DNA of 64,000 nt from Kiritimatiellia bacterium (GCA_017406465.1 JAFQYM010000064.1:1-64000), one strand, 5' to 3'. Counted from the stretch's first letter, positions 16,934 to 26,215 are shown. Translations and numbers: made by a program. Notes: generated from the letters alone by a model not told the origin.

Positions 16934-19555
16934 ATGCGGAGGATGACTTTGATAACCGTGGCGCACATTGCAGCGACTGCGATAGCGATGACTTCTCTCG
17001 CGGCACCATTTTCCGAGCCGCCGCCCTATCCGAGGATGGAAGAATGGACGTTCCGCGAGGAGTTGGCGATGCCCGAGGCCCTGCCGCCTGTGTCGACGAA
17101 CGACGTCACATTCGTGCGCGCGCCTGTGGAAGGCCGCGAAAGCTACAGAATTGACATTGGCGAAAACGGCAAGGTCACGATTACGACGGAGGACGACGAG
17201 GGCCTTCGCCGCGCCGTCTACTACTACCAGGACCGCGTACGCGCCGGCGATCTCGCCCCATGCGTCCGCAAGCCCTGGGTGCGCAACCGCATTGCACGCT
17301 GCTTCTTCGGACCGATCAAGCGCCCGCCCCTCAACCACGACGAGTTGATGGACGACGTCGACTACTACCCCGAGCCCTATCTCGACCGCCTCGCACACGA
17401 GGGAATCAACGGGCTGTGGCTCACGGTGGAATGGCGCGATCTCGCGGAGACGTCGTTCACGAAGCGCTCGCCCGACGCGATGCGACGAATCGAAAAACTG
17501 CGCAGGACCGTCGACCGTTGCCTCAAGTACGGCATCAAGACATGGATTTTCTGCATCGAGCCGCGCCGCTGCGGCAAGGACGACCTGCTCCTCAAGGAGC
17601 ATCCGGAGCTCTTCGGATGCACGGTTGCTGGCGAGTCCCTGATGTGTCCGATGCAGCATGCGGCGCAACGCTACATCGAAGAATCAGTAAAGGACATCTT
17701 CACCCAGGTCCCCCGGCTCGGCGGCATCATGATGATCTCCTACGGCGAGAGGGAGACCACGTGCCTCTCGAGGTTCGACCCGCTGACGGGGCGCTTCAAC
17801 GGAAACTGCCCCCGCTGCGCGAGGCTTGAGCCGTGGCAGATCCACTGGGAGACGGCGAGCGCGATCATGCGCGGCATACGTGCCGCGGGTTCGGATGCCG
17901 AATACATAAGCTGGTTCTACCAGCCGCAGGTGCGTCCCGAGCGCGGCGCCTGGAACGCCGACGTCGCGCGACACCTCCCGGACGGCGTGACGCTCGCCTA
18001 CAACTTCGAGTCGGGCGCAGTCAAGGAGCAGCTCGGGCGCCTCCGCAACGGCGGTGACTACTGGCTCTCCTACGTTGGTCCCGCAGAGGGCTTCCGCAAG
18101 GTGGCCGAAGCAGGCCGCCAAGTCGGAGCACCGATCGGCGCGAAGATCCAGGTCGGCAACTCCCACGAAGTCGCCACGGTGCCGTTCGTGCCCGTGCCTG
18201 GGCTTCTCTACCGCAAGTACAAGGCCATGCGCGAAATGGGCGTTTCGACCGTGCTCCAGTGCTGGTACTTCGGGAACTGCCCTGGAATCATGAACAAGGC
18301 GGCGGGCGAGCTCTCGTTTGATTCGTTCGACGACGACGAGGCAACGTTCCTCAAGCGGCTCGCCGCGCCGGACTGGGGGAAGGACGCGGCGCTCGTCGCG
18401 TCCGTCTGGCAGCAGCTCTCCGACGCCTATGCGAACTATCCGCTCTCCAACGACATGCAGTACTACGGCCCGTTCCATGCGGGCCCCGCATGGCCACTGC
18501 TCCCCGACGTCTCGCTCGCGCCGCTCGCCCGCACCTGGAAGCCGCACGACCCGCCGAGCGGCGACGCAATCGGCGAGTGTCTCGAGAACCACACGATCGA
18601 GGAGGCGTCGATTCTCGCGGAATACATGGCCAAGGACGCGCGCGTCCGCACGCCGGACGGCGAGGATGCACTCAAGGTGCTCGCGTCGCGCTGGGGCGGA
18701 GACTTCGAGCGGATGCGCGACATCGGCGTGATGAGGGCACTCGCACTCCAGTTCCAGAGCGGCAGCGACATCTTCGACTTCTACCGCGAACGCGCAAGGG
18801 CGCTCTACGAAAGCCGCGTGCTCGGCAACGCAACGGCGGCGCGCGCGGCCGTGCGTCGCATGGGCGAGGCCGTGGCGCGCGAGGAGTCGGTGACGCGTGA
18901 GTTGCTTCCGCTCGCAAGGGCCGACTCGCGCCTCGGCTTCCATTCGGAGGCCGAGGCCCACCAGTACCATCCCGCGAAACTCGAATGGCGGCTCAGCGAA
19001 CTCGCGAAGACGAAGGCGCGCCTCGCGGAAATCGACGCGGCGCTCGCCCGCGGCGAACCCTATCCTGAATCGGAGTTTGAACGCACCGCGCCTGTCTGCA
19101 AGCTCGGCGGCGAATGGACGGATGCCGCGGACGGCGTCAGGTTTCGTGCCCGAGAGACGGTCGGCGTCGGCTTGGAGATCGAGCTCGACTTCCGCAAGGA
19201 AATGCGCCTACGCGTCAACACGCTCGACGCCGCAGGCGTCACATGGTACCGATCGATCGCCGTCGACGAGACGGGCGCACGGCCCTACGAATTCCACAAC
19301 GTGGTGACTCCGTCGCACGAGGTGGCGGAGAGCCGCGTGGAAGTCGCAGACGGAAGAGTACGCGTCAGATTCGTGCTCTCGTCCGCTGGCTGGGGCGGAG
19401 ACGGCGAGCGCCGCCGAAGTCTTCGCCGCCCCGAATGGCTTCAGATAATGAACGGCAACACGCCGCTTTGGCCGGAAAGACAACTCCCGTCCGGCGACTG
19501 GCGGCTCAACCTCGATCCCGTCAGGGGAAATCTCTTCGGCCGCCTGCGCTGGTGA
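16934..19555 (+). CDS. Secreted TIM-barrel glycoside hydrolase-like protein (GH20/GH67-like architecture)
   Basis: 873 residues with signal peptide (IAATAIAMTSLAA). An N-terminal alpha/beta domain ends EGLRRAVYYYQDR, as in the GH20b/GH67N domains that precede hexosaminidase and glucuronidase barrels. A TIM barrel follows (about 115-470) with YLDRLAHEGINGLWLTVEW, CIEPRR, MMISYGERE and CWYFGNCPG; acidic residues in the GERE and CIEP strands are catalytic candidates. The C-terminal half is helical, followed by a beta domain. It lies divergently beside the large beta-helix protein. It is probably an exo-acting glycosidase; the exact family is not recognised. The ATG is 6 nt after a TATAAT box. 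Confidence 0.7.
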   Translation: MRRMTLITVAHIAATAIAMTSLAAPFSEPPPYPRMEEWTFREELAMPEALPPVSTNDVTFVRAPVEGRESYRIDIGENGKVTITTEDDEGLRRAVYYYQDRVRAGDLAPCVRKPWVRNRIARCFFGPIKRPPLNHDELMDDVDYYPEPYLDRLAHEGINGLWLTVEWRDLAETSFTKRSPDAMRRIEKLRRTVDRCLKYGIKTWIFCIEPRRCGKDDLLLKEHPELFGCTVAGESLMCPMQHAAQRYIEESVKDIFTQVPRLGGIMMISYGERETTCLSRFDPLTGRFNGNCPRCARLEPWQIHWETASAIMRGIRAAGSDAEYISWFYQPQVRPERGAWNADVARHLPDGVTLAYNFESGAVKEQLGRLRNGGDYWLSYVGPAEGFRKVAEAGRQVGAPIGAKIQVGNSHEVATVPFVPVPGLLYRKYKAMREMGVSTVLQCWYFGNCPGIMNKAAGELSFDSFDDDEATFLKRLAAPDWGKDAALVASVWQQLSDAYANYPLSNDMQYYGPFHAGPAWPLLPDVSLAPLARTWKPHDPPSGDAIGECLENHTIEEASILAEYMAKDARVRTPDGEDALKVLASRWGGDFERMRDIGVMRALALQFQSGSDIFDFYRERARALYESRVLGNATAARAAVRRMGEAVAREESVTRELLPLARADSRLGFHSEAEAHQYHPAKLEWRLSELAKTKARLAEIDAALARGEPYPESEFERTAPVCKLGGEWTDAADGVRFRARETVGVGLEIELDFRKEMRLRVNTLDAAGVTWYRSIAVDETGARPYEFHNVVTPSHEVAESRVEVADGRVRVRFVLSSAGWGGDGERRRSLRRPEWLQIMNGNTPLWPERQLPSGDWRLNLDPVRGNLFGRLRW

Positions 19556-19587
19556 CGAGCGCCATCTTGCCAGTGGGCAAAAGCGAG

Positions 19588-19666
19588 GCGGTGGAGCGAA
19601 GGTCCGAGCGAGTGGATACGGCGTATTCGCCGAGGGTCCACGAGGAGGAGCCTTCGGCCGCCGCCG
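19588..19666. repeat. Dispersed hairpin-rich intergenic repeat, copy 1
   Basis: The first 48 bp (19588-19635) are identical to 59240-59287, and the homology continues, with changes, to about 19666. It contains the inverted repeat CGGCG-TATT-CGCCG. Here it lies between two convergent gene ends, a typical place for REP/BIME-like elements. Confidence 0.75.
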
Positions 19667-19671
19667 AACCT

Positions 19672-20859
19672 TTAGAATATCTCGCAAGGCGGAAGGTCGC
19701 CGACGATCGGGCGTGCGTATGCAAGGAACGCCTCGGTCACGTCGTGGCCGTTCTTCGCTATGTATTCCTTCGGTACCGAACGCGTGTACTTCGCCGCGTT
19801 TTGGATCGGCACCGGCGCAAACGCCACACGGTACTTCTTCGACTCTTCGCGGACAATCGCAATCGTGCCCTTCGAGAGCTCGCCCTTAAGCGCCGCCTTT
19901 ACCGCCGCCGCACCTGCTGCGCGGCCCTCGGCCTGGTCGACCTTCGAGGCAATCCCAGGGAAGGAGCGCTGGAGATAGCCAAATGTGTCGGCGCGGACGC
20001 GCTTCACCTTCGCCTTCTCCTTGAGGACGCGAGCAAGCGCATCGCCAAGCGCGCCAGTTCCCGACATCTGCACATTTCCATGGCTGTCCTTCTCGCCGGA
20101 GCCAAGCTTCGCGCCAATCGGAATGCCGTCCTTGCCGCGGATGCCCTCGGAGACGGCGCAGACACAGCGGCCAAACTTCTTGAGCGCGGCCTTGACGTCC
20201 TTCACAAACTTCGCCTCGCTAAACGGGACTTCAGGGAGATAGATGAGGTGTGGGCCGTCGTCGGGACGAACGCGGGCAAGCGCGGACGCGGCGGTGAGAA
20301 AGCCGGCGTCGCGGCCCATTATGACGTCGATCTTGACGCCGCCGAGAGCCCTGTTGTCGAGATCATCGCCGCGAATCGCGCTCGCGACAAACCGAGCCGC
20401 AGAGCCGAAGCCGGGCGTGTGGTCGCACGAGCGGAGATCGTTGTCAATCGTCTTCGGGATGTGGTAGACGACGAGCGGATAGCCCTCCTTCTCGGCCTCT
20501 TCAGCGACGATGCGCGCGGCGTCTGCGGAATCGTTGCCGCCGATGTAGAAGAAGTAGCCGACATTCAGCTTCCTGAACGCCTCGAAAATCGCGCGGCAGT
20601 CGGCGGCGTCAGGTTTCTTGCGGCAACTGCCAAGCGCAGAAGAGGGAGTTTCCGCAATCGCCTCGAGCTTCTTCGCGGAAGGTTTCCTGAGGTCGATGTA
20701 GTCGTTTCCAAGGATGCCGAGGATGCCGTGCCTTGCACCGAGGATCTTGCCTATTTTCGCCGACTTGCGGGCTTCAAGCACCGCGCCCACAAGCGACTGG
20801 TTGATTACCATCGAGGGGCCGCCCGACTGGGCGATTACCATGTTCATCTTTTTTTTCAT
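19672..20859 (-). CDS. pfp: Diphosphate-dependent 6-phosphofructokinase
   Basis: 395 residues from MKKKMNMVIAQSGGPSMVIN, start at 20859. The nucleotide/phosphate loop AQSGGPS, the motif GGNDSADAAR and the catalytic PKTIDNDL are all present. GGNDS, rather than the GGDGT of ATP enzymes, places it with PPi-type enzymes, where the Asp blocks the ATP site. PPi-PFK interconverts fructose 6-phosphate and fructose 1,6-bisphosphate reversibly in the cytoplasm, saving ATP in fermenters. It follows the GH88 gene by 13 nt on the same strand, so the two are probably one transcript linking uronate sugar release to glycolysis. Confidence 0.9.
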   Translation of the reverse strand: MKKKMNMVIAQSGGPSMVINQSLVGAVLEARKSAKIGKILGARHGILGILGNDYIDLRKPSAKKLEAIAETPSSALGSCRKKPDAADCRAIFEAFRKLNVGYFFYIGGNDSADAARIVAEEAEKEGYPLVVYHIPKTIDNDLRSCDHTPGFGSAARFVASAIRGDDLDNRALGGVKIDVIMGRDAGFLTAASALARVRPDDGPHLIYLPEVPFSEAKFVKDVKAALKKFGRCVCAVSEGIRGKDGIPIGAKLGSGEKDSHGNVQMSGTGALGDALARVLKEKAKVKRVRADTFGYLQRSFPGIASKVDQAEGRAAGAAAVKAALKGELSKGTIAIVREESKKYRVAFAPVPIQNAAKYTRSVPKEYIAKNGHDVTEAFLAYARPIVGDLPPCEIF

Positions 20860-20872
20860 AGCGCAGAAATCA

Positions 20873-22102
20873 TTAGAGGGCGAAGCCGCCGGCGAGGCGG
20901 CGGAAGCGCAGAAGCGCCTCGAGGAAGTAGTAGTCGCCGTAGTCGAGCGGAACGTCGATCTCGCCGCCGGCCGGCTTGTGGCCGACGCCGTGCTTGAGGA
21001 GCCAGTCGCCGTTCTCGCCCGGTTTCGCAAAGTACGCGTCGGAACAAAGCGAAAGGAGCTGCTTCACAGCGAACGCGCGGTACTTAGCGCCCTTCTCGCC
21101 GCCGACAAAAGTCGAAAGCTCGAGAAGCCCCGACGCCATTACCGACGCGGCGGAGGAGTCGCGCTCTTCGCCAGGCGCGCCGAAATCCCAGTAAGGAACG
21201 CCGTCTTCAGGCATGTTCGGATGGTTGATCGCAAAGTCAGAGACCTTCTTGGCAAAGGCAAGGTAGGCGGGGTCCTTCGTCTCGCGGTACATCATCGTGT
21301 AGCCGTAGATCGCCCACGACTGCCCGCGGCTCCACGCCGTCTCGCACGATAGCCCCTGCCCACGGCGGATTTCCTGCACCGCGCCATGGAAGCCAGGCCG
21401 CTGGTCGTAGTTGAGGACATGGTAGGTGCCGCCGTCCGCGCGGAAATGGTGCGCCATCGTCTTAGTAGCGTGCGAACGCGCGATTTCGTCAAACCGCTTG
21501 TCGCCGCCGTTCTTCGCCGCCCACTCGAGAAGCTCGAGGTTCATCATGTTGTCGGGAATGACGAGGAAGTCTTTCTTCTCGGCGACGTCGCCCCAGCTCC
21601 TGATGAGCCCAAGGTCGGGGTTGAAGCGCTTCGCGAGCGACGCCGCCGTCTCGAGAAGCAGCGCATCGTACTTATCAGTCCTGAGAAGACGACGGGCATT
21701 GCCGAACGAGCAGTACATGATGAAACCGACGTCATGGTTGTCGGAGACCTTCGAGTTCGGCGCGATGGACTCGGTCCAGACGATTGCCCTCTCCTTGAAG
21801 AACTCGTCGCCCGTCGCCTGGTAGAGATACCAGAGAGACCCGGGGAAGTGGCCGGAGGTCCACCAGTAGATGGAGCGCATGTCGGGCTTGCCGTTCTTCG
21901 CGTCCCAACCGTGAGGGACAAGGCGCTCTCCGTGCGGCTTCTTCTCCTTGGCGGCGTCGCCAGAGTTCATCAGCGGTGTCGCCGCAGCGTCGATCGCGCG
22001 ATAGTGCGCAGCGCTTTTCTCGAAGATAACGGGAATCTTTTTATCAAGCTCAACCTCTCCAGGCGAGGCGAGAATTGCCGCAAAGATACAGGCAGTCAGC
22101 AT
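20873..22102 (-). CDS. Unsaturated glucuronyl hydrolase, GH88 family
   Basis: 409 residues. The (alpha/alpha)6-barrel motifs of GH88 are present: WWTSGHFPGSLWYLYQATGD, DNHDVGFIMYCSFGNA, VIPDNMMNLELLEWAA, AWSRGQSWAIYGY and DVPLDYGDYYFLEALLR. The two conserved catalytic Asp lie in DNHDVGF and IPDNMMN. The family hydrates the unsaturated uronate left by polysaccharide lyases on chondroitin, hyaluronan or similar oligosaccharides. A short hydrophobic start (MLTACIFAAILAS) suggests export. A TATAAT promoter and GGAAGGA ribosome site precede the ATG. It implies that lyases are encoded elsewhere in the genome. Confidence 0.87.
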   Translation of the reverse strand: MLTACIFAAILASPGEVELDKKIPVIFEKSAAHYRAIDAAATPLMNSGDAAKEKKPHGERLVPHGWDAKNGKPDMRSIYWWTSGHFPGSLWYLYQATGDEFFKERAIVWTESIAPNSKVSDNHDVGFIMYCSFGNARRLLRTDKYDALLLETAASLAKRFNPDLGLIRSWGDVAEKKDFLVIPDNMMNLELLEWAAKNGGDKRFDEIARSHATKTMAHHFRADGGTYHVLNYDQRPGFHGAVQEIRRGQGLSCETAWSRGQSWAIYGYTMMYRETKDPAYLAFAKKVSDFAINHPNMPEDGVPYWDFGAPGEERDSSAASVMASGLLELSTFVGGEKGAKYRAFAVKQLLSLCSDAYFAKPGENGDWLLKHGVGHKPAGGEIDVPLDYGDYYFLEALLRFRRLAGGFAL

Positions 22103-22164
22103 AGATGTTCCTTCCGTTGTAGATTGAATACAGTTGGCATTATATCAAAAACGCGGTAATCGCG

Positions 22165-23346
22165 TCATGCGGTGTTTCGCCTGAGCCGTGCCGCAAACGC
22201 GCCGTCGGTTCCACTCTCATACGGAATCGACTCACGCGACTCTTCAAGCGAGAAATCGGGATGCCGCGCGAGGAATGAGGTGACTTGCGCTTCGTTTTCC
22301 TCGGGCTCGTTCGAGCATGTGGAATAGACGAGCGCACCGCCGGGAACAACGCGTGACGCGCAGGCATCGAGAATCTCGGCCTGGAGCTTCACGAGCGCGG
22401 CGAGCTTCTCCTCGTTCCAGTTCCACCGCGCGTCGGGACGGCGGCGAAGGACACCCGTGTTCGAGCAAGGCGCGTCGACAAGCACCTTATGAAAGAGTTT
22501 AAAGTTTGAAGTTGAAAGTTGAAAGTTTTCAGGAAGAGACGGGAGTTCCGGTATGACCTCGACGCCAAGCTTCAGTCGTGCAAGATTCTCCTCGAGCCGA
22601 CGGCGGCGCTTCGGGTTCACCTCGCAGGCAACGACGGAAGCACCACGCCACGCAATCTGGACTGTTTTGCCGCCAGGTGCCGCGCAGGCGTCGAGAATGT
22701 GCTCACCCTCCTTTGGACCAAGCAATTCAATTGCAAGACGAGTGCCGGGGTCTTGCACAATGAAATCGCCCTCGGCGTAGCCAGGAATGTCCTCTACGCG
22801 CTGCCCGCGCTCGAGCTTCACGAAACTGCCGTCGCGCCGCGCGATAAAAGTCTCGGCGGGCGTATTGTGCCACGCGCAGAGACGTGCGGCGTTCTCAGTG
22901 CCGAAGCGCCGCTCCCAACGGCGCACAAGCGCAGTTGGAAAGCTCTCGCGCTCCTCAAACGGAGCGTCGGCAATCATCTTCTCAAATTCCTCACGGCGGC
23001 GAATGACGTTCCTAAGAACTCCGTTCACGACCTTTGCAATCGACGGGTTCTCGCACCCCTTCGCCGCGTCCACCGTCTCGCTCACCGCGGCAAAATCGGG
23101 AACGTCGGGCATGTAGAGTATCTGCGCCGCGCCAACATAGAGAAGCGCCTCAAGCTCGCCCTTCGGCCACTGCTTCATCAGCACGCCGAGAATCTTCCTC
23201 AAGGGTCGAATTCGGCGTATCGTCGTGTAGACGATGTCTTGGACGAACGCGCGGTTTTCTCCAGTCGGCAGCATTGACGAGGGAAAGTCCTTCGTCGCGA
23301 TCCATCGTGCGACGATGAACGCCGCCGATCTGCGGGAGTTCCCCAT
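22165..23346 (-). CDS. rsmB: 16S rRNA (cytosine-5)-methyltransferase B-like
   Basis: 393 residues. An N-terminal NusB-like helical domain (about 1-135) is followed by a Rossmann methyltransferase domain. SAM motif I is LDACAAPGGKTVQIA. DAPCSNTGVLRRRPDARW carries one catalytic-region Cys, and YSTCSNEPEENE carries the nucleophilic Cys. It methylates C967 of 16S rRNA in E. coli. Its ATG overlaps the HIT gene stop (TAATG), so translation is coupled. A 14-codon insertion between LPSLP and HKVLVDAPC is encoded by a heptamer array (22491-22532), a position that is normally a short loop. Confidence 0.9.
   Translation of the reverse strand: MGNSRRSAAFIVARWIATKDFPSSMLPTGENRAFVQDIVYTTIRRIRPLRKILGVLMKQWPKGELEALLYVGAAQILYMPDVPDFAAVSETVDAAKGCENPSIAKVVNGVLRNVIRRREEFEKMIADAPFEERESFPTALVRRWERRFGTENAARLCAWHNTPAETFIARRDGSFVKLERGQRVEDIPGYAEGDFIVQDPGTRLAIELLGPKEGEHILDACAAPGGKTVQIAWRGASVVACEVNPKRRRRLEENLARLKLGVEVIPELPSLPENFQLSTSNFKLFHKVLVDAPCSNTGVLRRRPDARWNWNEEKLAALVKLQAEILDACASRVVPGGALVYSTCSNEPEENEAQVTSFLARHPDFSLEESRESIPYESGTDGAFAARLRRNTA
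22491..22532. repeat. Six-unit heptamer array inside rsmB
   Basis: Plus-strand units are GAAAGAG, TTTAAAG, TTTGAAG, TTGAAAG, TTGAAAG and TTTTCAG: 42 nt, a multiple of three, so rsmB stays in frame. The unit is the same family as the array at 24755-24811. Confidence 0.85.
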
Positions 23347-23747
23347 TAGAGCCGGATGCGCTCCGCGAGCGCCTTAAGGACGTCCATGTCGCCTTTGTGG
23401 TTCTCGAACGAGATGGGCTCCATGCCGTAACGCGGAACGATGTGGAAATGGACGTGCTTCACCGTCTGGCCTGCGGCCTCGCCATTGTTCTGGAGAATGT
23501 TGAAGCCATCGCAGGGAAGTGCGTCCTTGATGTGCGCCGCGACCTTCTTGACTCGTGCGATGACGGCGGCAAGCGTCGCGTCGGGCGTGTCGAGAAGACC
23601 TTCCGTATGTTCCTTTGGAATCACGAGGACATGGCCCTTCGAGAACGGATTGATGTCGAGGTAGGCGAGGACGACATCGTCCTCGTAGACCTTGAAGCTC
23701 GGGATCTCGCCTGCCGCTATCGCACAGAAAATGCAGTTGTTCTTCAT
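23346..23747 (-). CDS. HIT-family nucleotide hydrolase
   Basis: 133 residues. The ATG at 23747 overlaps the rnfD stop (TGATG) and has GGAG 7 nt upstream; a GTG one codon earlier is possible. An N-terminal CIFCAI zinc-type start, NILQNNGEAAGQTVKHVHFH and the histidine triad HVHFHIVP mark an HINT-like purine nucleoside phosphoramidase or Ap4A-type hydrolase. It sits between rnfD and rsmB in a tight unit (1-nt overlaps), so it is translated together with them. The physiological substrate cannot be read from sequence. Confidence 0.93.
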   Translation of the reverse strand: MKNNCIFCAIAAGEIPSFKVYEDDVVLAYLDINPFSKGHVLVIPKEHTEGLLDTPDATLAAVIARVKKVAAHIKDALPCDGFNILQNNGEAAGQTVKHVHFHIVPRYGMEPISFENHKGDMDVLKALAERIRL

Positions 23748-24748
23748 CACTTTGCTCCAAAGGGCTTGGGCTGTGTCCAGCGGTTGACGAGCGGGCAGAG
23801 AGCATTCATTATGAGAATCGCGAACGAACAGCCCTCAGGATAGGAACCGAACTGGCGAATGAGCATGCAGAGAAGTCCGCAGCCAAAACCGAAGATCAAC
23901 TTGCCCTTCGCGGTGATCGGGCTAGTCACATAGTCCGTCGCCATGAAGCAGGCGCCGATCATCACGCCGCCAGTCAGCACCTGCATCATCGCAGGGGCTC
24001 CGCCCGCAATCAGCGAATAGACGAAGACGGTCGCAATGAACGCGACAGGAATGTGCCATGTTATCACCTTGCGCCACAGCAGATACGCCGCACCGATCGC
24101 AAGCGCAGCAGCCGACACTTCGCCAATGCAGCCGGGCATGTTGCCGACAAGCATGTCGCAAAGCGAGGGGACGCCCTTGCACGCGGCGTTGCAAAGCCCA
24201 TGGGGAGACGCAGACGCCGTCGCCTCGGCGACGAACCAAGTCTTCATCACCGCGAGAGGTGTCGCAGTCGTCGCGGCCTCGGGAGTCTTCCACCAGAACG
24301 GCTTGAGCCAAGTGGTCATCGGACCGGTGAAGGAAATGAGCATGAACGCGCGCGCGGCAAGCGCGGGGTTGAACGGATTCATGCCAAGGCCGCCGAACAC
24401 CTGCTTCGCGATGGCGATTGCAAAGACCGAGCCGACGGCGGCCATCCAAAGCGGAATCCCCGCAGGAAGGTTGAGCGCGAGAAGAAGACCCGTCAGCACC
24501 GCCGAAAGGTCGCCTATCGTGCTCTCGCGCTTCATCGCCATGCGGCAGAGCGCTTCCGTCACAATGCACGTCGAGACACACACGGCAATCGTCCACACGG
24601 CCGGCATGCCGAAGAAGTAAATACCCATCGCGGTCGTCGGGAGAAGCGCGATTATGACGTCGAGCATTATGCGCCTCACGCTCGCGTTGGCGTGCGCATG
24701 TGGGGAACTGGAAAGGATATAATGTTCGGCGGTATCTTTTGGTTTCAT
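23747..24748 (-). CDS. rnfD: Rnf electron transport complex subunit D
   Basis: 333 residues, polytopic (about eight or nine membrane helices). Landmarks are GGLGMNPFNPALAARAF and EAATTATPL, the Thr-containing site for covalent FMN in RnfD/NqrB. RnfD forms part of the ion-pumping membrane core that couples ferredoxin oxidation to NAD reduction. rnfC is directly upstream, but rnfG, rnfE, rnfA and rnfB do not follow; the unit continues with HIT and rsmB. A heptamer array fills the rnfC-rnfD gap, and no clear ribosome site is visible in it. Confidence 0.93.
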   Translation of the reverse strand: MKPKDTAEHYILSSSPHAHANASVRRIMLDVIIALLPTTAMGIYFFGMPAVWTIAVCVSTCIVTEALCRMAMKRESTIGDLSAVLTGLLLALNLPAGIPLWMAAVGSVFAIAIAKQVFGGLGMNPFNPALAARAFMLISFTGPMTTWLKPFWWKTPEAATTATPLAVMKTWFVAEATASASPHGLCNAACKGVPSLCDMLVGNMPGCIGEVSAAALAIGAAYLLWRKVITWHIPVAFIATVFVYSLIAGGAPAMMQVLTGGVMIGACFMATDYVTSPITAKGKLIFGFGCGLLCMLIRQFGSYPEGCSFAILIMNALCPLVNRWTQPKPFGAK

Positions 24749-24754
24749 ATTTTC

Positions 24755-24811
24755 AACCTTCCAACTCTCAAGCCTTCACTTTCAACTTTCAACTTTTAAC
24801 TTTCAACTCTT
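24755..24811. repeat. Heptamer array between rnfC and rnfD
   Basis: About eight units of AACTTTC or variants on the plus strand (GTTGAAA on the coding strand) fill the whole intergenic gap. The first coding-strand unit supplies the TGA stop codon of rnfC. Confidence 0.85.
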
Positions 24812-26215
24812 TTTAGCTGCCTGGGCCTTTGCCTTCTCCGCCGCGATGCGGGCGCGGATCGAGTTCTTCGCGCGGCGGCAGCTCTGGGTGATCGTGCGGT
24901 AGGCCGGGCAGCCGAAGCTGCACGCGCCGCACTCGATGCAGTCCATCACACTCGCGTCCTCGGCGGCCTTGATGTCGTTCGCGTCTACGGCCTTCGAGAT
25001 GAGCGCCGGGTTCAGGTTCATCGGGCACGCCCTGAGGCAGCGCCCGCAGTTGATGCATGCGCCCGACGCATACTGGAAGACCTTCTTCTTGGAAAGCAGC
25101 AGCAAGCCCGACGTCGTCTTGGTCGTGCCGATCTCAAGCGTCGAGACGGCGAAGCCCATCATCGTGCCGCCGGAGATAACCTTCGCTGGCGGCTCCTTCT
25201 CGCCGCCGCAGAACGCGACGAGATCGGCGTACTTAGTTCCGCTCGGCGCAAGGATGTTCTTGGGCTCGACAACCGCATCGCCGGAGACAGTCGTGACGCG
25301 CTCGAGAAGCGGCTCGCCCTTCTCAACGGCGTCGGCTATCGCGGCGACAGTGCCGACGTTCTCAACGACGCACCCGACGTCGATCGGGAGCGCAGGCGGC
25401 TCGGGAACAACACGCCCGACCGTAGCGTAAATCTGGTGCTTTTCACTGCCCTGCGGATAGAGAACAGGAAGGACGACAATCTCTACGTTGCCCTCGATAT
25501 CGGCAAACGCCTTCTCCATCGCGGCAATCGCCTCGGGCTTGTTCGCCTCGATTGCAATCCTCACGGCAGGGCCACCGAGAATCTTGCGCATTATCTCGAC
25601 GCCGAGGCGGATGCGGTCGGCGCGCTCAAGCATTACGCGGAAGTCGGCAGTCAGATACGGCTCGCACTCCGCGCCGTTGAGGACGAGATATTCGCAGCGC
25701 TTCCCAGGCGGCGGGTTGAGCTTTACGGATGTCGGGAATCCCGCGCCACCCATGCCGCATATCCCCGCTTCCTCGACGCGCTTCAAGAGCTCCTCGCGCG
25801 TCGCCGTCTTCCAGTCAAGCGGAGGAAGAATGGGAGTGGGTGAGTTGGTGGGTGGTGGAGTGGGTGAGTTGGCGTCAGGCGCAGGCTCCGGCGTGGCCGT
25901 TGTATCAAGAACCACCGCGTCTGCCTTGCCACCCGCTGGGCCAAGTCGCTTCTCGACTGCCTTGACCTTGCCATCGGCCGGAGCGCGGACGCAAACCGAA
26001 ATAAAGCCGTTCTTCTCGCCGATGAGCTGGCCGCGCTTCACGAAGTCGCCGACCTTGACGAGGCACTTCGCCGGTGCACCGAGGTGCTGCGACATCGAGA
26101 CTACGAGCTCGGCGGGAAGCGGCAGCTTCTCTATTGGCTTGTCACGCGCCAGTTCCTTGTTGTAGTCGGGGTGAACCCCGCCTTTGAAATGAAAAGGTGA
26201 TTTTACAGTCTTCAC
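24803..26215 (-). CDS. rnfC: Rnf electron transport complex subunit C
   Basis: 470 residues. The start is GTG at 26215, with GGAAGGGA about 7 nt upstream. The barrel-sandwich N-terminus (FKGGVHPDYNKEL, PADGKVKAVEKR) is followed by the SLBB/NADH-FMN region (GMGGAGFPTSVKL) and two 4Fe-4S sites, CINCGRCLRACPM and CIECGACSFGCPA. RnfC is the peripheral NADH-side subunit on the cytoplasmic face. A linker between the first two domains holds a duplicated octapeptide, NSPTPPPTNSPTP. Upstream is a promoter (TATAAT at 26257-26262) followed by an 11-codon leaderless micro-ORF whose TAG overlaps this GTG. Confidence 0.93.
   Translation of the reverse strand: MKTVKSPFHFKGGVHPDYNKELARDKPIEKLPLPAELVVSMSQHLGAPAKCLVKVGDFVKRGQLIGEKNGFISVCVRAPADGKVKAVEKRLGPAGGKADAVVLDTTATPEPAPDANSPTPPPTNSPTPILPPLDWKTATREELLKRVEEAGICGMGGAGFPTSVKLNPPPGKRCEYLVLNGAECEPYLTADFRVMLERADRIRLGVEIMRKILGGPAVRIAIEANKPEAIAAMEKAFADIEGNVEIVVLPVLYPQGSEKHQIYATVGRVVPEPPALPIDVGCVVENVGTVAAIADAVEKGEPLLERVTTVSGDAVVEPKNILAPSGTKYADLVAFCGGEKEPPAKVISGGTMMGFAVSTLEIGTTKTTSGLLLLSKKKVFQYASGACINCGRCLRACPMNLNPALISKAVDANDIKAAEDASVMDCIECGACSFGCPAYRTITQSCRRAKNSIRARIAAEKAKAQAAKKS

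Noticed and set aside
25829-25873. G/T-rich repeat in rnfC considered as another heptamer array
   Set aside because: The period is 24 nt (eight codons, NSPTPPPT), not 7. It is an ordinary Pro-rich linker duplication.
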